Counted from the stretch's first letter, positions 6,339 through 15,640 are shown. The stretch is 64,000 bases of DNA from Hahellaceae bacterium (GCA_024234505.1 JACKOD010000001.1:620001-684000), one strand, 5' to 3'. Notes: generated from the sequence alone by a model not told the origin. Program-made: numbers and translations.

Positions 6339-9074
6339 ATGAGAGGTATTACTTCCAAGCTGGCTCTTAGCCTGCTGTTCATCGTGTCTACAGTTCTGAT
6401 TGCCTTTGGCTATGCAGACTATCGTAAAAACGATACGCGGTTGACGGAAGATTTGCAGAGGGATATCAAGATCGTCCGATCGCGCCTGGAAACATCATTG
6501 CCGGTACCAATCTGGAATTTTGATACGGGTGTGATTGAGAAAATATTGCAGTCCGAGATTCCTCAAATCTTTATTGCCGGTATCAAAGTTCTAAATGGCT
6601 CAGATGAAGTCATCGCCGGTGTGAGTCTCGATGATAAGGGTGGTCCGGTGTTTTCTACCGAGTTTGAAATCCAGCACAGCTGGATAGATTCGTCTGAACT
6701 CTATTTCGAGGAGGAGGGCGAGAAAACGTTCGTAGGTAAACTCAGTCTTTATATAAGTGATAGGCACATAAAAGCGATACTGCAGAAGAATCTGGAAAGT
6801 ATTTTGATTCAGGTGCTTAGTACCGATTTGATTATTCTGATTTTGTTTTATTTTGTACTGAAGCCTATTGTTGGCCCTTTGAAATATCTTAACGAGGTGG
6901 CGGGGAAGATTGCCGCCGGCGATTACAGTGCCGACGTGGAACGTAAGTCTCGCGATGAAGTAGGGGATTTATCAGAAAGCTTCAATACGATGCGCCTGAC
7001 TATTCGGAAAAAAATGGGCGATCTGGCCAGTATTAATTCCATAGGCGAGCAGTTAACACTCACTTATGATCGTAATATGGCCTTGGGGATTGTGTTGGAG
7101 CGTCTCAGCGAGCACGCCCGGTTCGAAAACGGATCGATTTTTCTTTGTGACAACAAAACCCAGGAGTATAGCCTGCATGGTTACTATCCCGAGCGTTCGG
7201 AGAAGCCTCAGCCGCGTAGCTTTAAACTTGGGGAGGGGATCGTCGGTTTAGCGATTTCCGAAGGTCAGGCGATTTTTGTACCCGATACCAAGCAGGACTC
7301 ACGCTTTCTCGGAGCCGGTGACGGAGAGGCCAGGACGCTATTGTGTGTCCCAATGTTCGATGGCGATCAGATCATTGGGGCGATCAACTTTTCAGGGCGG
7401 TTGGGTGAAGTGAAGTATAGCGAAGGGGATGAGGAATTCATGACATCCATTTCGCGTTCATTGGTTATCACGCTTAAAAATATTGAAATGCGTGAAGAGA
7501 TCGAAGAACACAATCGTAATCTTGAGATCAAAGTGCAGGAGCGCACGGCGGCGCTGCAATCGAAGACCAACGACATTAGCGCCATGATGCGTAATTTGCA
7601 GCAAGGCCTGTTTACGATTCTGGCTGAAATGAGTATTCACCACGAGTACTCGAAATTTCTGGAAACCATATTCGAGACGGAACAAATTGCTAATCGCCCT
7701 TTCATGGATCTGCTGTTAGCGGATGTTGATCTCAGCGAAGATGAAAAAGATCAAATCAAAGTCGCGATTTCCAGCATGATTGGCAGTGATGAAATGATGT
7801 GGGAATTTAACGCGCATTTACTGCCACATGAGCTGGTTCGTACACGTGGTGAAGCCAAACAGATTTTTGAGGTGGACTGGAATCCCATTGTAAGTAATGA
7901 GGAAATTGAAAAGGTCATGGTGACGGTGCGCGATGTCACTGAGTTAAGACGTTTGCAGCTTGAAGCGATGGAGCAGAAAAAGGATCTTGATATCATCAGC
8001 CAGATTTTGAATATTGAATCGGGCAAATTCGATGACTTTATCACCAATGCCAAAATGTATGTGAGCAAGAATCGTGAGTTGATTGAGTCCAGCGCGTCGG
8101 TCAATAAGGAGTTGTTGCAGGTACTCTTCAGAAATATGCATACCATCAAAGGTAATTCTCGTACTTATGGACTAAGTTACATCACGGAATGTGCACACCT
8201 TGCAGAAGCAGCCTACGATACGCTGAGAAAGGCAGATGAGCCTGAGTGGATGCCCGAGTCGCTGTTGCAGGATTTGAATGCGGTAGAAACTGAAATCGAA
8301 CATTACCTGCGAATTGCTCATGATAAGTTAGGTCTGAGCGCGGATAGTGAGCGTTTGAAAGGCATCAATACCGACATGATTCAATCCTTGATAGCGACAT
8401 TGGGAGAAATCAGTAATAGTCAGGCGATAGGGTCTTACAAAGAGGTTTTACGGGGCCAGTTAAAGACATTGTATGGTGCCGTGTTTGATTCGCTGGAAGA
8501 TACCGTAAATGACGTCGCCCAGTCTTTACCTTCGCTCGCTCAGGCCGTCGAAAAACCTGCGCCCAGACTGTTGGTTGAATGTGACGAGTTCTATATGTCT
8601 AAGAAAGCCAAGAATATGCTCAATGATGTACTAATGCATTGCCTGCGTAATTCCATCGATCATGGTATTGAGATGCCGGAGGAGCGTCGAGAACAAGGAA
8701 AGGATGATGTGGGCACCATTCGTGTAAATGCAAAGATGCAGAATGGCAGCGTGCTGCTTTCGATCTCGGATGACGGTCGAGGATTGGCACTGGAGAAAAT
8801 CAGGCAAAAGGCGATAGAGCAAGGATTGATTGAGTCAGGCTCGAATCTGGAAAATAGCGAAGTGGCAGAGCTGGTATTCCATTCAGGGCTGTCCACGGCA
8901 GAAAAAGTTTCGCAGATTTCTGGGCGCGGTGTGGGCATGGATGCAGTACGCAACTTCCTGCGTGAGCAGGGCGGCGACATTGTGCTCAATCTGAAAACGA
9001 CAGAGCGCAACGCCTATGTGCCTTTCGAGACGCAAATCAGTCTTCCGGAAGCGCTGTTTGAGCGGGTCGCCTAG
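6339..9074 (+). CDS. CheA-like sensor histidine kinase (HAMP-GAF-PAS-like-Hpt-ATPase)
   Basis: 911 residues from the ATG at 6339, chosen for its ribosome site and because MRGITSKLALSLLF is a normal signal-anchor start. Order: membrane segment (about 8-26), periplasmic sensor with LETSLPVPIWNFD, second membrane segment (about 155-173), HAMP, GAF (about 240-385, GEGIVGLA), coiled coil, a PAS-like region, an Hpt domain with the phosphorylatable His in NMHTIKGNSRTYG, and an ATPase of the CheA type (CLRNSIDHGIE, DDGRGL, GRGVGMDAVR). There is no DHp domain of the ordinary kinase type and no CheW-like C-terminus, so coupling to chemoreceptors through CheW is unlikely. It probably phosphorylates a separate response regulator, but none is adjacent. 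The membrane sensor should respond to a periplasmic signal. Confidence 0.88.
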   Translation: MRGITSKLALSLLFIVSTVLIAFGYADYRKNDTRLTEDLQRDIKIVRSRLETSLPVPIWNFDTGVIEKILQSEIPQIFIAGIKVLNGSDEVIAGVSLDDKGGPVFSTEFEIQHSWIDSSELYFEEEGEKTFVGKLSLYISDRHIKAILQKNLESILIQVLSTDLIILILFYFVLKPIVGPLKYLNEVAGKIAAGDYSADVERKSRDEVGDLSESFNTMRLTIRKKMGDLASINSIGEQLTLTYDRNMALGIVLERLSEHARFENGSIFLCDNKTQEYSLHGYYPERSEKPQPRSFKLGEGIVGLAISEGQAIFVPDTKQDSRFLGAGDGEARTLLCVPMFDGDQIIGAINFSGRLGEVKYSEGDEEFMTSISRSLVITLKNIEMREEIEEHNRNLEIKVQERTAALQSKTNDISAMMRNLQQGLFTILAEMSIHHEYSKFLETIFETEQIANRPFMDLLLADVDLSEDEKDQIKVAISSMIGSDEMMWEFNAHLLPHELVRTRGEAKQIFEVDWNPIVSNEEIEKVMVTVRDVTELRRLQLEAMEQKKDLDIISQILNIESGKFDDFITNAKMYVSKNRELIESSASVNKELLQVLFRNMHTIKGNSRTYGLSYITECAHLAEAAYDTLRKADEPEWMPESLLQDLNAVETEIEHYLRIAHDKLGLSADSERLKGINTDMIQSLIATLGEISNSQAIGSYKEVLRGQLKTLYGAVFDSLEDTVNDVAQSLPSLAQAVEKPAPRLLVECDEFYMSKKAKNMLNDVLMHCLRNSIDHGIEMPEERREQGKDDVGTIRVNAKMQNGSVLLSISDDGRGLALEKIRQKAIEQGLIESGSNLENSEVAELVFHSGLSTAEKVSQISGRGVGMDAVRNFLREQGGDIVLNLKTTERNAYVPFETQISLPEALFERVA

Positions 9075-9118
9075 GGGGGGGTTGGCAGGTACTCTGTTAA
9101 AGGGTATCTGGCCTTGCT

Positions 9119-9160
9119 GACGGCTGTATCTGAAAAATCAATGTACAGATGCAGCCAGTC
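9119..9160 (+). terminator. Stem-loop between convergent genes
   Basis: GGCTGTATCTG (9122-9132) pairs with CAGATGCAGCC (9146-9156) over 11 base pairs with one G-T pair; flanking GAC/GTC could extend it past one bulged base. The loop is 13 bases. No T tract follows on either strand, so intrinsic termination is uncertain, but it lies between the ends of the kinase and the MaoC gene. Confidence 0.4.
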
Positions 9161-9211
9161 AAATCAAATTCGGCAAATCATTGTCTATACGATTGCGCGC
9201 TCGTATGGATG

Positions 9212-9685
9212 TTAATGACCAATATTGATGCTAGGCAGAACCGGCTTATCCAATGACACTTTAACGGTAGGGGCGATGACCTTGGCTTCGCCTTCAACCA
9301 CAAGCTGGTTTTCCTGGTTGACTACGCAGCAGTTGAACACCACCCGGTTCTTTTCTTCTTTACGCAAAACGGTGAGGGTAACTGTGAGCGTATCGCCCAA
9401 TTTGACGGGACGTTTGAATTTCAGTGTTTGTTCCAGGTATACCGTACCTGGGCCGGGAATAACGGTCGCGAGCGTTGCTGAAATTAGGGAGCCAGACCAC
9501 ATTCCGTGAGCAATACGTTCCTTGAATATGGTGCCGCTGGCAAATTCCTGATCAAGATGTACCGGGTTGACATCGCCTGAAACCGCAGCAAAGAGAATGA
9601 GTTCATTTTCAGTGAGTGTGCGGGTGTAGGTTGCAGAGTCACCAATATTTAATTCGTCGTAGGTAATATTTTCTAAAGCATCCAT
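9212..9685 (-). CDS. MaoC-like (R)-specific enoyl-CoA hydratase
   Basis: 157 residues with a single hot-dog fold. It should hydrate trans-2-enoyl-CoA to (R)-3-hydroxyacyl-CoA, a reaction used in beta-oxidation branches and polyhydroxyalkanoate supply (PhaJ type). The hydratase-2 catalytic signature is clear: AAVSGDVNPVHLD gives the Asp and His, followed by FKERIAHGMWSGSLIS, the conserved AHG turn. The segment YLEQTLKFKRPVKLGDTLTV is also typical. It lies 86 bases downstream of the alpha/beta hydrolase on the same strand, so co-transcription is plausible. A role in fatty acid use fits the hydrolase next door and the acyl-CoA ligase further right. Which chain lengths it prefers cannot be read. 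Confidence 0.85.
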   Translation of the reverse strand: MDALENITYDELNIGDSATYTRTLTENELILFAAVSGDVNPVHLDQEFASGTIFKERIAHGMWSGSLISATLATVIPGPGTVYLEQTLKFKRPVKLGDTLTVTLTVLRKEEKNRVVFNCCVVNQENQLVVEGEAKVIAPTVKVSLDKPVLPSINIGH

Positions 9686-9771
9686 TTGGATAGCGGCCTC
9701 ATTACAAAAACAACTGGTCAGCCCGTAATTACACAGATAACTACGGGAGTCATCAAGTTGCCTATTGTAAC

Positions 9772-10767
9772 CTATTGTGCGACTGAGACGCTGTTCTCAT
9801 TTTGTTGTTGGCTGGTGGGCATAGCAACGCCGGCTTTTTGTTTTAGCCAGGCGACGAGATCGCTGACCACAATATCAGCATTGGTTTCATTCAGCATTTC
9901 GTGGCGGCCATTCGGGTACAGCTTCATGGCAATATCTGTGTGGCCGGTGTTAAGCAGCTGTTTAGTCAGTCGTACCACACCTTTGCCCATATCGCCTACG
10001 GGGTCTTTATCACCAGCAAAGAGATAGATTGGCAAATCTGAAGGGATGCGCGCCAGTCCATTGTTGGAATAGGTCGAAATGAGTCCGTTTATCAGGTCTT
10101 CCCAGAGTTGATTCGTGCTGAAGAAACCGCAGTAGGGATCGTTTTCATATTGAGTTACGGTATCTTTCAGTCGAGAGAGCCACTCAAATTTTGATTCCGA
10201 AGGTTCGTAAGGTTTATTGAAAGAACCAAACGTGAGCATTTCGACAATCGGGCTACGGCCTTTACTTCCAATACGAATCTTTTCCGCTTTTAAAATAGGC
10301 CTGAGTGCATGATATTTTGCAGTTGGGTCATAGTTGGATCCAGAGAGTATGACACCCTGAAGGTTAGATGGCTGTGTTGTAAGATAGCCCATCGTGATAA
10401 ATGAACCCATGCTATGCCCAAGTAAAAAACGGGGGAGTTCTGGGTGCTGGCTTTCGATATGTTTTTGTACGGCAGCCAGGTCTTCAGTCACTTTTTTCCA
10501 GCCGTCGGTTTCAGCATAGAACCCGGGGGTGGATGTTTCGCAATTCAAACCATGCCCGCGGTGGTCATGGGCGTAAACATGAAACCCGGCTTTGTTGAGC
10601 AGTTTGGCTGTGGACGCATAGCGCATGCTATGTTCTGCCATACCGTGACTAATGTGAATAACGCCTTTTACTGCCGTTTTTCCGGACACGGGCCAGGCGC
10701 GAACAGGAATTTCATGTCCATCGTTAACGTGAATACTGAATAGGGAAGAAATTTGGCGGGCTGGCAC
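9772..10767 (-). CDS. Alpha/beta hydrolase, monoacylglycerol-lipase-like
   Basis: 331 residues, serine hydrolase fold, probably a cytoplasmic esterase or lysophospholipase of the Hydrolase_4 group. The oxyanion segment is HISHGMAEHSMRYA, the nucleophile elbow is GHSMGSF, the acid is in LFAGDKDPVGD and the base in NGRHEMLNE, in the right order and spacing. No signal peptide is present. The start is GTG at 10767 with AGGAG about 10 bases upstream; no ATG is well placed. The upstream region carries a 21-base tandem repeat (10834-10875) that may be an operator. Downstream lies the MaoC gene. Natural substrate unknown; monoacylglycerol or lysophospholipid is inferred from the family. Confidence 0.85.
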   Translation of the reverse strand: MPARQISSLFSIHVNDGHEIPVRAWPVSGKTAVKGVIHISHGMAEHSMRYASTAKLLNKAGFHVYAHDHRGHGLNCETSTPGFYAETDGWKKVTEDLAAVQKHIESQHPELPRFLLGHSMGSFITMGYLTTQPSNLQGVILSGSNYDPTAKYHALRPILKAEKIRIGSKGRSPIVEMLTFGSFNKPYEPSESKFEWLSRLKDTVTQYENDPYCGFFSTNQLWEDLINGLISTYSNNGLARIPSDLPIYLFAGDKDPVGDMGKGVVRLTKQLLNTGHTDIAMKLYPNGRHEMLNETNADIVVSDLVAWLKQKAGVAMPTSQQQNENSVSVAQ

Positions 10768-10833
10768 GTGACACTGCTCCTGTTTATCTTAACGAAATAT
10801 AGGTCGACAAGACTATGTTGTTGGCGTCTTGCA

Positions 10834-10875
10834 CTTGTCCCATAAGCTACTTTGCTTGTCCCATTAGCTATCTTA
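10834..10875 (-). promoter_or_regulatory. Tandem 21-base repeat upstream of the hydrolase
   Basis: Two copies start at 10834 (CTTGTCCCATAAGCTACTTT then G) and 10855 (CTTGTCCCATTAGCTATCTT then A), 17 of 21 positions alike, including a perfect CTTGTCCCAT. The 21-base period equals two helical turns, as expected for a regulator binding one face of the DNA. Just beyond lies GTACATGTGTAC (10879-10890), a near palindrome. The regulator is unknown. Confidence 0.5.
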
Positions 10876-10991
10876 TAGGTACATGTGTACAACAATATTG
10901 CCGAATTATATACAAATTAGAGTAAAGTTTCTAAAAAGAAAATTTCAATGTGTGAATTTGCTCATTTATTTACATTTGGCTTCAATGTAGT

Positions 10992-13661
10992 TCAATTTGG
11001 CAACTGTTCAAGGTGACATATCACGCACTGTTCTAGCGATCGCCTGTTGATGGGTTTGGCTACGACATCAGACGCACCGGATTCCTTGGCTGCTTGAAGC
11101 AGGCGTTGATCTATCATGCTGCTCAATAGCAGCATAGGGGTATGTTGATCAATTTCCCGTAGTTCTTTTATCAAATCCAGGCCATTGCGGTCTTGCAGAT
11201 GTTGTTCAATTAAAATCAGTTTAAATTCGTATTGATTGAAGAAGGTAAATGAATCACTGCTGGTCGACGCCATTTTTATCTGTAGCTTAGGGGCGAGCTT
11301 TGAAATAAATCGGCCCACAAGTTCTGCGCTGGTGATATCCTGATCGACGATGAGTACGCGGCCTTCACATAAGCTGACTTGCAGGTTCAGGTGCTCAATT
11401 AGGTTCTGATAAAGAAGGGCTCGGTCGATGGGTTTGGCAAGACAGTTGGAAAACCCTGCTTTTAGATAGCTTTCGACTTGATGTTTCATCACATTGGCGG
11501 TGAGCGCGATAATAGGGGGAGGTGCTGGCTGCTTTAGAATGATACGAGCGGCTTCTTCGCCACCCATGACGGGCATTTGTATATCTAGGAAGATGAGGTC
11601 ATATTTCTGATGTAATGACGCTTCAACCGCTTCCTGACCATTATTCACCATCGTGACCTTTACACCATGACGTCCGATGAGACGGCGGATCAAGAGTTGA
11701 TTGTCGGGAGTGTCTTCAGCCACTAGCACGTTTCCGGCAAGTTTTGCCTGAAATTCGGTGTGTTTGCTGTGCGGCTCCTCTCTTGACTGAGTCTCAAGCA
11801 TGTCTTGATTGATTAACAAACTTTCTGGTGAACTGTAGCCCGGGTTTATGCTAAGTGTGAATGTGCTTCCTTTGCCTACTTTGCTGCTTGCGGTCAGATC
11901 GCCACCGAGTAGTTGTGCGAGCTGCTTTGAAATGTGTAGCCCCAGACCGGTACCACCGTATTCTCTCGTTGTCGATGTATCTGCCTGAACAAAGCGATCA
12001 AACACACGGTCCAGTGTTGTGCGAGACATGCCGATGCCGTCGTCTTCCACATCGAAAATCAGCTGATTGGATTGAGTCAAATAGTAGATTCGGATGCGTA
12101 TTTCACCGGAATGCGTGAACTTCGTGGCGTTCCCTCCAAGATTAAAGAGTATCTGTTTAAGTCGGGTTGGGTCGGTATGTAAAATGCCGGGGAGTGGGAA
12201 TTCCGGAATGATCGTGAGTTTTAACCCCTTGTCGTGTGCTCTTAGCCCGACATGCGATCGTATATCTTCGATGATATTGGCCAGGCTGACCTTTACCATT
12301 TCAATCTCAAGCTTCTGGGCCTCTATTTTTGAAAGGTCAAGTATATCGTTAATGATGGTGAGGAGATGTTTGCCACTTCGAATAATGGTTTTAACGAATT
12401 TCGTCCTTTCTTCGCTGGAAAGTGCATCGTCCAACAATGACTCCGAATAGCCCAATATCGCGGTCATTGGCGTGCGGATTTCATGACTCATATTGGCAAG
12501 AAAGTGGCTTTTAGCGGCCTCGGAGGCTTCGGCCGCCAGTTTTGCCTGAAATGAGAGCTTGCTTGCCCGACGGGCATCTTCCAGTAGTTGTGCATTTCGC
12601 ACTGCGGTACCCACAAACACGAGGTAATCTTCGATGAGTTTGAGGTCTTTGGAGGTTAACGTTAATTCGTTGGTATAGTTAATACACCCAAAACCGCCGA
12701 TTACTGTATTCGCTACCCTCAGCGGAAAATACGCAATGGTTTTTGACGGGCTTAGCGCGTAAAGCGCTTTGTCAATGTCACTATGACTATTACCAACGGT
12801 TTCGGCCACATCTTTAATGTATAGCGTGTAGTTTTTCAGTAACGGCTTCATAAACACACTGTCGGCATCTTTAAGCTTATCGAATTTAATGGATTCGATC
12901 TGCTTTTGTTGTTCGGGTGACAGTGCGTTTCCAAAACTTTTTATCAGCGTTAACTCGCTAAAACCATCATTAAACATAGTAATGTAGATTTGTTCGATAG
13001 GATAAATTCGCTGTAGCGAGGTTATAACGTTTTCGAGAATGTTTTCGAGATTCAGGTTGGAGTTAACGGTTTGTGCCAGATGGTTAAGGTCTTCGAGTAA
13101 GGTTTTTTGCTGTGATAGTTTGAGCTTGGTCTTTATTAATGTCTGATTTACACCATAAATTACGAGCCCCAGGCTCATGGTATAGGTAAACAGGCCAATC
13201 GACGCAATCAATGTGGGCAACAGGCTAATTTGTTCCCGAAAATAGAATCCATAGAGGCTTCCCGAAATCAGTGCTCCAGTGATCGTGGCTATTGCGCCCT
13301 TGACGAAAAAGCGAAGCCCGCCTGCTGCAAAATTCGTCATCCAGGCTCCGCAGACATAGGCGAGTGTGGTGATCGGGTTGAACCCCCAAATCGCTATCCA
13401 GCAGCCGTAGAAAAAAGAATCCAGGAGGATGTTGCGATATCCTTCGGTGGTGGTCGATGAAATTTGATAAATAACGTGAGGATAAATGACGGTATGAAGA
13501 ACCAGAAACGTCCAAAGGAAAGGGTTGTCATGTAATCCGAACAGCGACAGATTCAACGCAATGATGATGACGCACGCAATAACCCGTAAAACATAGTCAT
13601 TGCGTACAATGCCCGCCTTATATTTTTTTTCTTTAAAGGCACTATCAAATGAACCAAACAT
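10992..13661 (-). CDS. Hybrid sensor histidine kinase (MASE2-like-GAF-HisKA-ATPase-REC-REC)
   Basis: 889 residues. The N-terminal 180 residues form about six membrane segments resembling the MASE2 sensory domain (VIACVIIIALNLSLFGLH, then LVLHTVIYPHVIYQI). A GAF domain follows (about 195-365), then HisKA with the phospho-His in ANMSHEIRTPM, an ATPase domain (NLGGNATKF, DDGIGM, GGTGLGLHIS), and two receivers. The first receiver is complete (VAEDTPDN, LIFLDIQMPVMGG, CLAKPID). In the second, the phosphoacceptor Asp is replaced by Glu (LILIEQHLQDRNG, residue 819) and the acidic pair is incomplete (VDQD), so it probably cannot be phosphorylated normally. No response regulator gene is adjacent. The gene diverges from fadD, and the lipid hydrolase lies downstream on the same strand; a link to lipid sensing is only a guess. 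Confidence 0.9.
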   Translation of the reverse strand: MFGSFDSAFKEKKYKAGIVRNDYVLRVIACVIIIALNLSLFGLHDNPFLWTFLVLHTVIYPHVIYQISSTTTEGYRNILLDSFFYGCWIAIWGFNPITTLAYVCGAWMTNFAAGGLRFFVKGAIATITGALISGSLYGFYFREQISLLPTLIASIGLFTYTMSLGLVIYGVNQTLIKTKLKLSQQKTLLEDLNHLAQTVNSNLNLENILENVITSLQRIYPIEQIYITMFNDGFSELTLIKSFGNALSPEQQKQIESIKFDKLKDADSVFMKPLLKNYTLYIKDVAETVGNSHSDIDKALYALSPSKTIAYFPLRVANTVIGGFGCINYTNELTLTSKDLKLIEDYLVFVGTAVRNAQLLEDARRASKLSFQAKLAAEASEAAKSHFLANMSHEIRTPMTAILGYSESLLDDALSSEERTKFVKTIIRSGKHLLTIINDILDLSKIEAQKLEIEMVKVSLANIIEDIRSHVGLRAHDKGLKLTIIPEFPLPGILHTDPTRLKQILFNLGGNATKFTHSGEIRIRIYYLTQSNQLIFDVEDDGIGMSRTTLDRVFDRFVQADTSTTREYGGTGLGLHISKQLAQLLGGDLTASSKVGKGSTFTLSINPGYSSPESLLINQDMLETQSREEPHSKHTEFQAKLAGNVLVAEDTPDNQLLIRRLIGRHGVKVTMVNNGQEAVEASLHQKYDLIFLDIQMPVMGGEEAARIILKQPAPPPIIALTANVMKHQVESYLKAGFSNCLAKPIDRALLYQNLIEHLNLQVSLCEGRVLIVDQDITSAELVGRFISKLAPKLQIKMASTSSDSFTFFNQYEFKLILIEQHLQDRNGLDLIKELREIDQHTPMLLLSSMIDQRLLQAAKESGASDVVAKPINRRSLEQCVICHLEQLPN

Positions 13662-13957
13662 CTAGAACTCATAGGCTATGGAGAAAACGGAGTGCTGGTT
13701 ACTCCAGATCAGTATAGCAAACTCGTGGAGAATGCCTGTTGAGGGGCGCGCTATCTATTTATCTTTATAGCTCTGGGGCTTTTGCTCTATTTATCTGCTA
13801 CATAGTCGTAGGTAAAACTGGTATGCTTACGCGCAAAAATAATACTAGTCTTGGCTATGGAACGTATTTAAGTTGCTGAAAATTTTCAGTAAACATAATA
13901 ATCAAAGCAACAACAATCAAAAACTTTCATACTCTTACATAAGAAGGAGATGTCACT
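13662..13957 (+). other. Divergent promoter region between hybrid kinase and fadD
   Basis: 296 bases serving both genes. The right half is AT-rich and contains the perfect palindrome described at 13876. No other gene or RNA was seen. Confidence 0.5.
13876..13889 (+). promoter_or_regulatory. Perfect 14-base palindrome upstream of fadD
   Basis: CTGAAAATTTTCAG is its own reverse complement. It lies 68 bases before the fadD start codon, in the expected promoter area, and could be the operator of a fatty-acid-responsive repressor (FadR, PsrA or another TetR/GntR type). It is not an obvious match to the FadR or PsrA consensus as I recall them. Confidence 0.4.
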
Positions 13958-15640
13958 ATGGAAATGGAGAATTTTTTTAAGGATAAATATCCTCCCGGGA
14001 TACCTTCAGAAGTTAATCTGAACGAATTCAAAACAGTCATCGATGTGTTTGAATCGTCATGCAAGAAGTTCGCAAACAAACCTGCATTTTCTGCAGTGGG
14101 TGTCACTTTGACCTATGGTGATCTCGACCGTCTGACGGCTAATTTTGCAGCCTATCTGCAAAATAAAACCAATCTGAAACCGGGTGACCGTATTGCGATT
14201 CAGTTACCTAACCTGACCCAATATCCGGTGGTTGTGTTTGGTGCGATGCGGGCGGGCCTGATCGTCGTTAATACCAACCCGCTTTATACCGTTCGGGAAA
14301 TGGAACACCAGTTCAATGATTCTGGTGCCAAAGCCTTGGTTGTCCTGGCAAACATGGCGCATATGGCTCAACAGGTATTGCCCCATACAGGCATCGAGCA
14401 TGTGATTATTACTGAAATTGCAGATATGCATGCTCAGCCCAAAAGAACGATCATGAATGCCGCAGTCAAGTACGTTAAAAAGATGGTTCCTCCCTACAAT
14501 ATTCCGGGAGCCGTCTCTTTTCCAAAAGTACTGGCACAAGGCGCCAGATTCAAAATGAAGCCGGTTACCACAAACGCCGAAGATATTGCGGTATTGCAGT
14601 ATACCGGTGGCACCACCGGCGTAGCCAAAGGTGCCATGCTGACACACAGCAACCTGGTGGCGAATATGCTGCAGCTCAAGCCTATGCTGTCCATCAAGCT
14701 GGGAGAAGGTCAGGAAACCGTTATCGCACCATTGCCTCTCTATCATATTTATTCATTCACACTGAACTGTGGAATCATGTTGATTACGGGTAACCACAGC
14801 ATCTTGATTCCGAATCCCAGAGACATTCCCGGATTTGTGAAGGAACTGAAGAAATGGCGTTTCACCTGTTTTATCGGCTTGAACACCTTGTTTGTAGCGC
14901 TTTGCAATAACGAAGAGTTTCAGGACCTGGATTTCAGCGCGCTTAAGGTTACGGCCTCGGGCGGTATGGCGTTAACCAGTGATACGGCCAAAATGTGGAA
15001 GACGGTGACCGGATGTGACGTTGCGGAAGGTTATGGTATGACCGAGACTTCACCTGTCGTGTCAATCAACCCTTTGAATCGCATTCAAATAGGTACCATT
15101 GGTATGCCAGTGCCCAGCACAATGGTCAAAGCCATGGATGATGACGGCAATACCATGCCCATTGGCGAACCGGGTGAATTGTGCGTTAAAGGCCCGCAGG
15201 TCATGAAGGGTTATTGGCAGCGTCCGGATGAGACAGCCAAAACGATCACTGAAGACGGCTGGATCAAAACGGGTGATGTTGCAGTCATTCAGGAAGACGG
15301 ATACATCAAAATCGTGGATCGTAAGAAAGACATGATTCTTGTGTCTGGCTTTAACGTTTATCCGAACGAAATCGAGGATGTTGTATCAAGCCATCCTGAT
15401 GTTGTTGAATGTGCCGCGATCGGCATTCCGGATCTCAAAAGTGGCGAAGCCGTTAAGGTATTTGTCATAAAATCAAATCCCGGACTCAAGGAAAGCGAGC
15501 TGAAAGAGTTTTGTCGTGAGCGTTTGACCGCGTATAAAATTCCAAAGACCTTTGAATTCCGTGATGAGTTGCCCAAGACCAATGTGGGCAAAATATTGCG
15601 TCGCGAACTACGTGATGAAGAGATCAAAAAGACGGCATAA
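13958..15640 (+). CDS. fadD: Long-chain fatty acid--CoA ligase
   Basis: 560 residues. Activates free fatty acids to acyl-CoA with ATP through an acyl-adenylate, the entry step of beta-oxidation, at the inner face of the cytoplasmic membrane. The ANL-superfamily motifs are clear: YTGGTTGVAKGAMLTH (P-loop), GYGMTETSPVVS, and the hinge and C-terminal subdomain with KTGDVAVIQEDGYIKIVDRKKD and the catalytic Lys in NVGKILRRELRD. An ideal ribosome site (AAGGAG) precedes the ATG. An intrinsic terminator follows at 15671. The palindrome at 13876 may be its operator. Several FadD paralogues are usual in such bacteria; the length and N-terminus (YPPGIPSEVN) fit the main FadD group. Confidence 0.94.
   Translation: MEMENFFKDKYPPGIPSEVNLNEFKTVIDVFESSCKKFANKPAFSAVGVTLTYGDLDRLTANFAAYLQNKTNLKPGDRIAIQLPNLTQYPVVVFGAMRAGLIVVNTNPLYTVREMEHQFNDSGAKALVVLANMAHMAQQVLPHTGIEHVIITEIADMHAQPKRTIMNAAVKYVKKMVPPYNIPGAVSFPKVLAQGARFKMKPVTTNAEDIAVLQYTGGTTGVAKGAMLTHSNLVANMLQLKPMLSIKLGEGQETVIAPLPLYHIYSFTLNCGIMLITGNHSILIPNPRDIPGFVKELKKWRFTCFIGLNTLFVALCNNEEFQDLDFSALKVTASGGMALTSDTAKMWKTVTGCDVAEGYGMTETSPVVSINPLNRIQIGTIGMPVPSTMVKAMDDDGNTMPIGEPGELCVKGPQVMKGYWQRPDETAKTITEDGWIKTGDVAVIQEDGYIKIVDRKKDMILVSGFNVYPNEIEDVVSSHPDVVECAAIGIPDLKSGEAVKVFVIKSNPGLKESELKEFCRERLTAYKIPKTFEFRDELPKTNVGKILRRELRDEEIKKTA

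Noticed and set aside
9074..9081. Eight-G run at the stop codon of the CheA-like kinase
   Set aside because: It begins with the last base of the stop codon, so slippage would not change the protein. Noted as a third long G run but without a likely effect.
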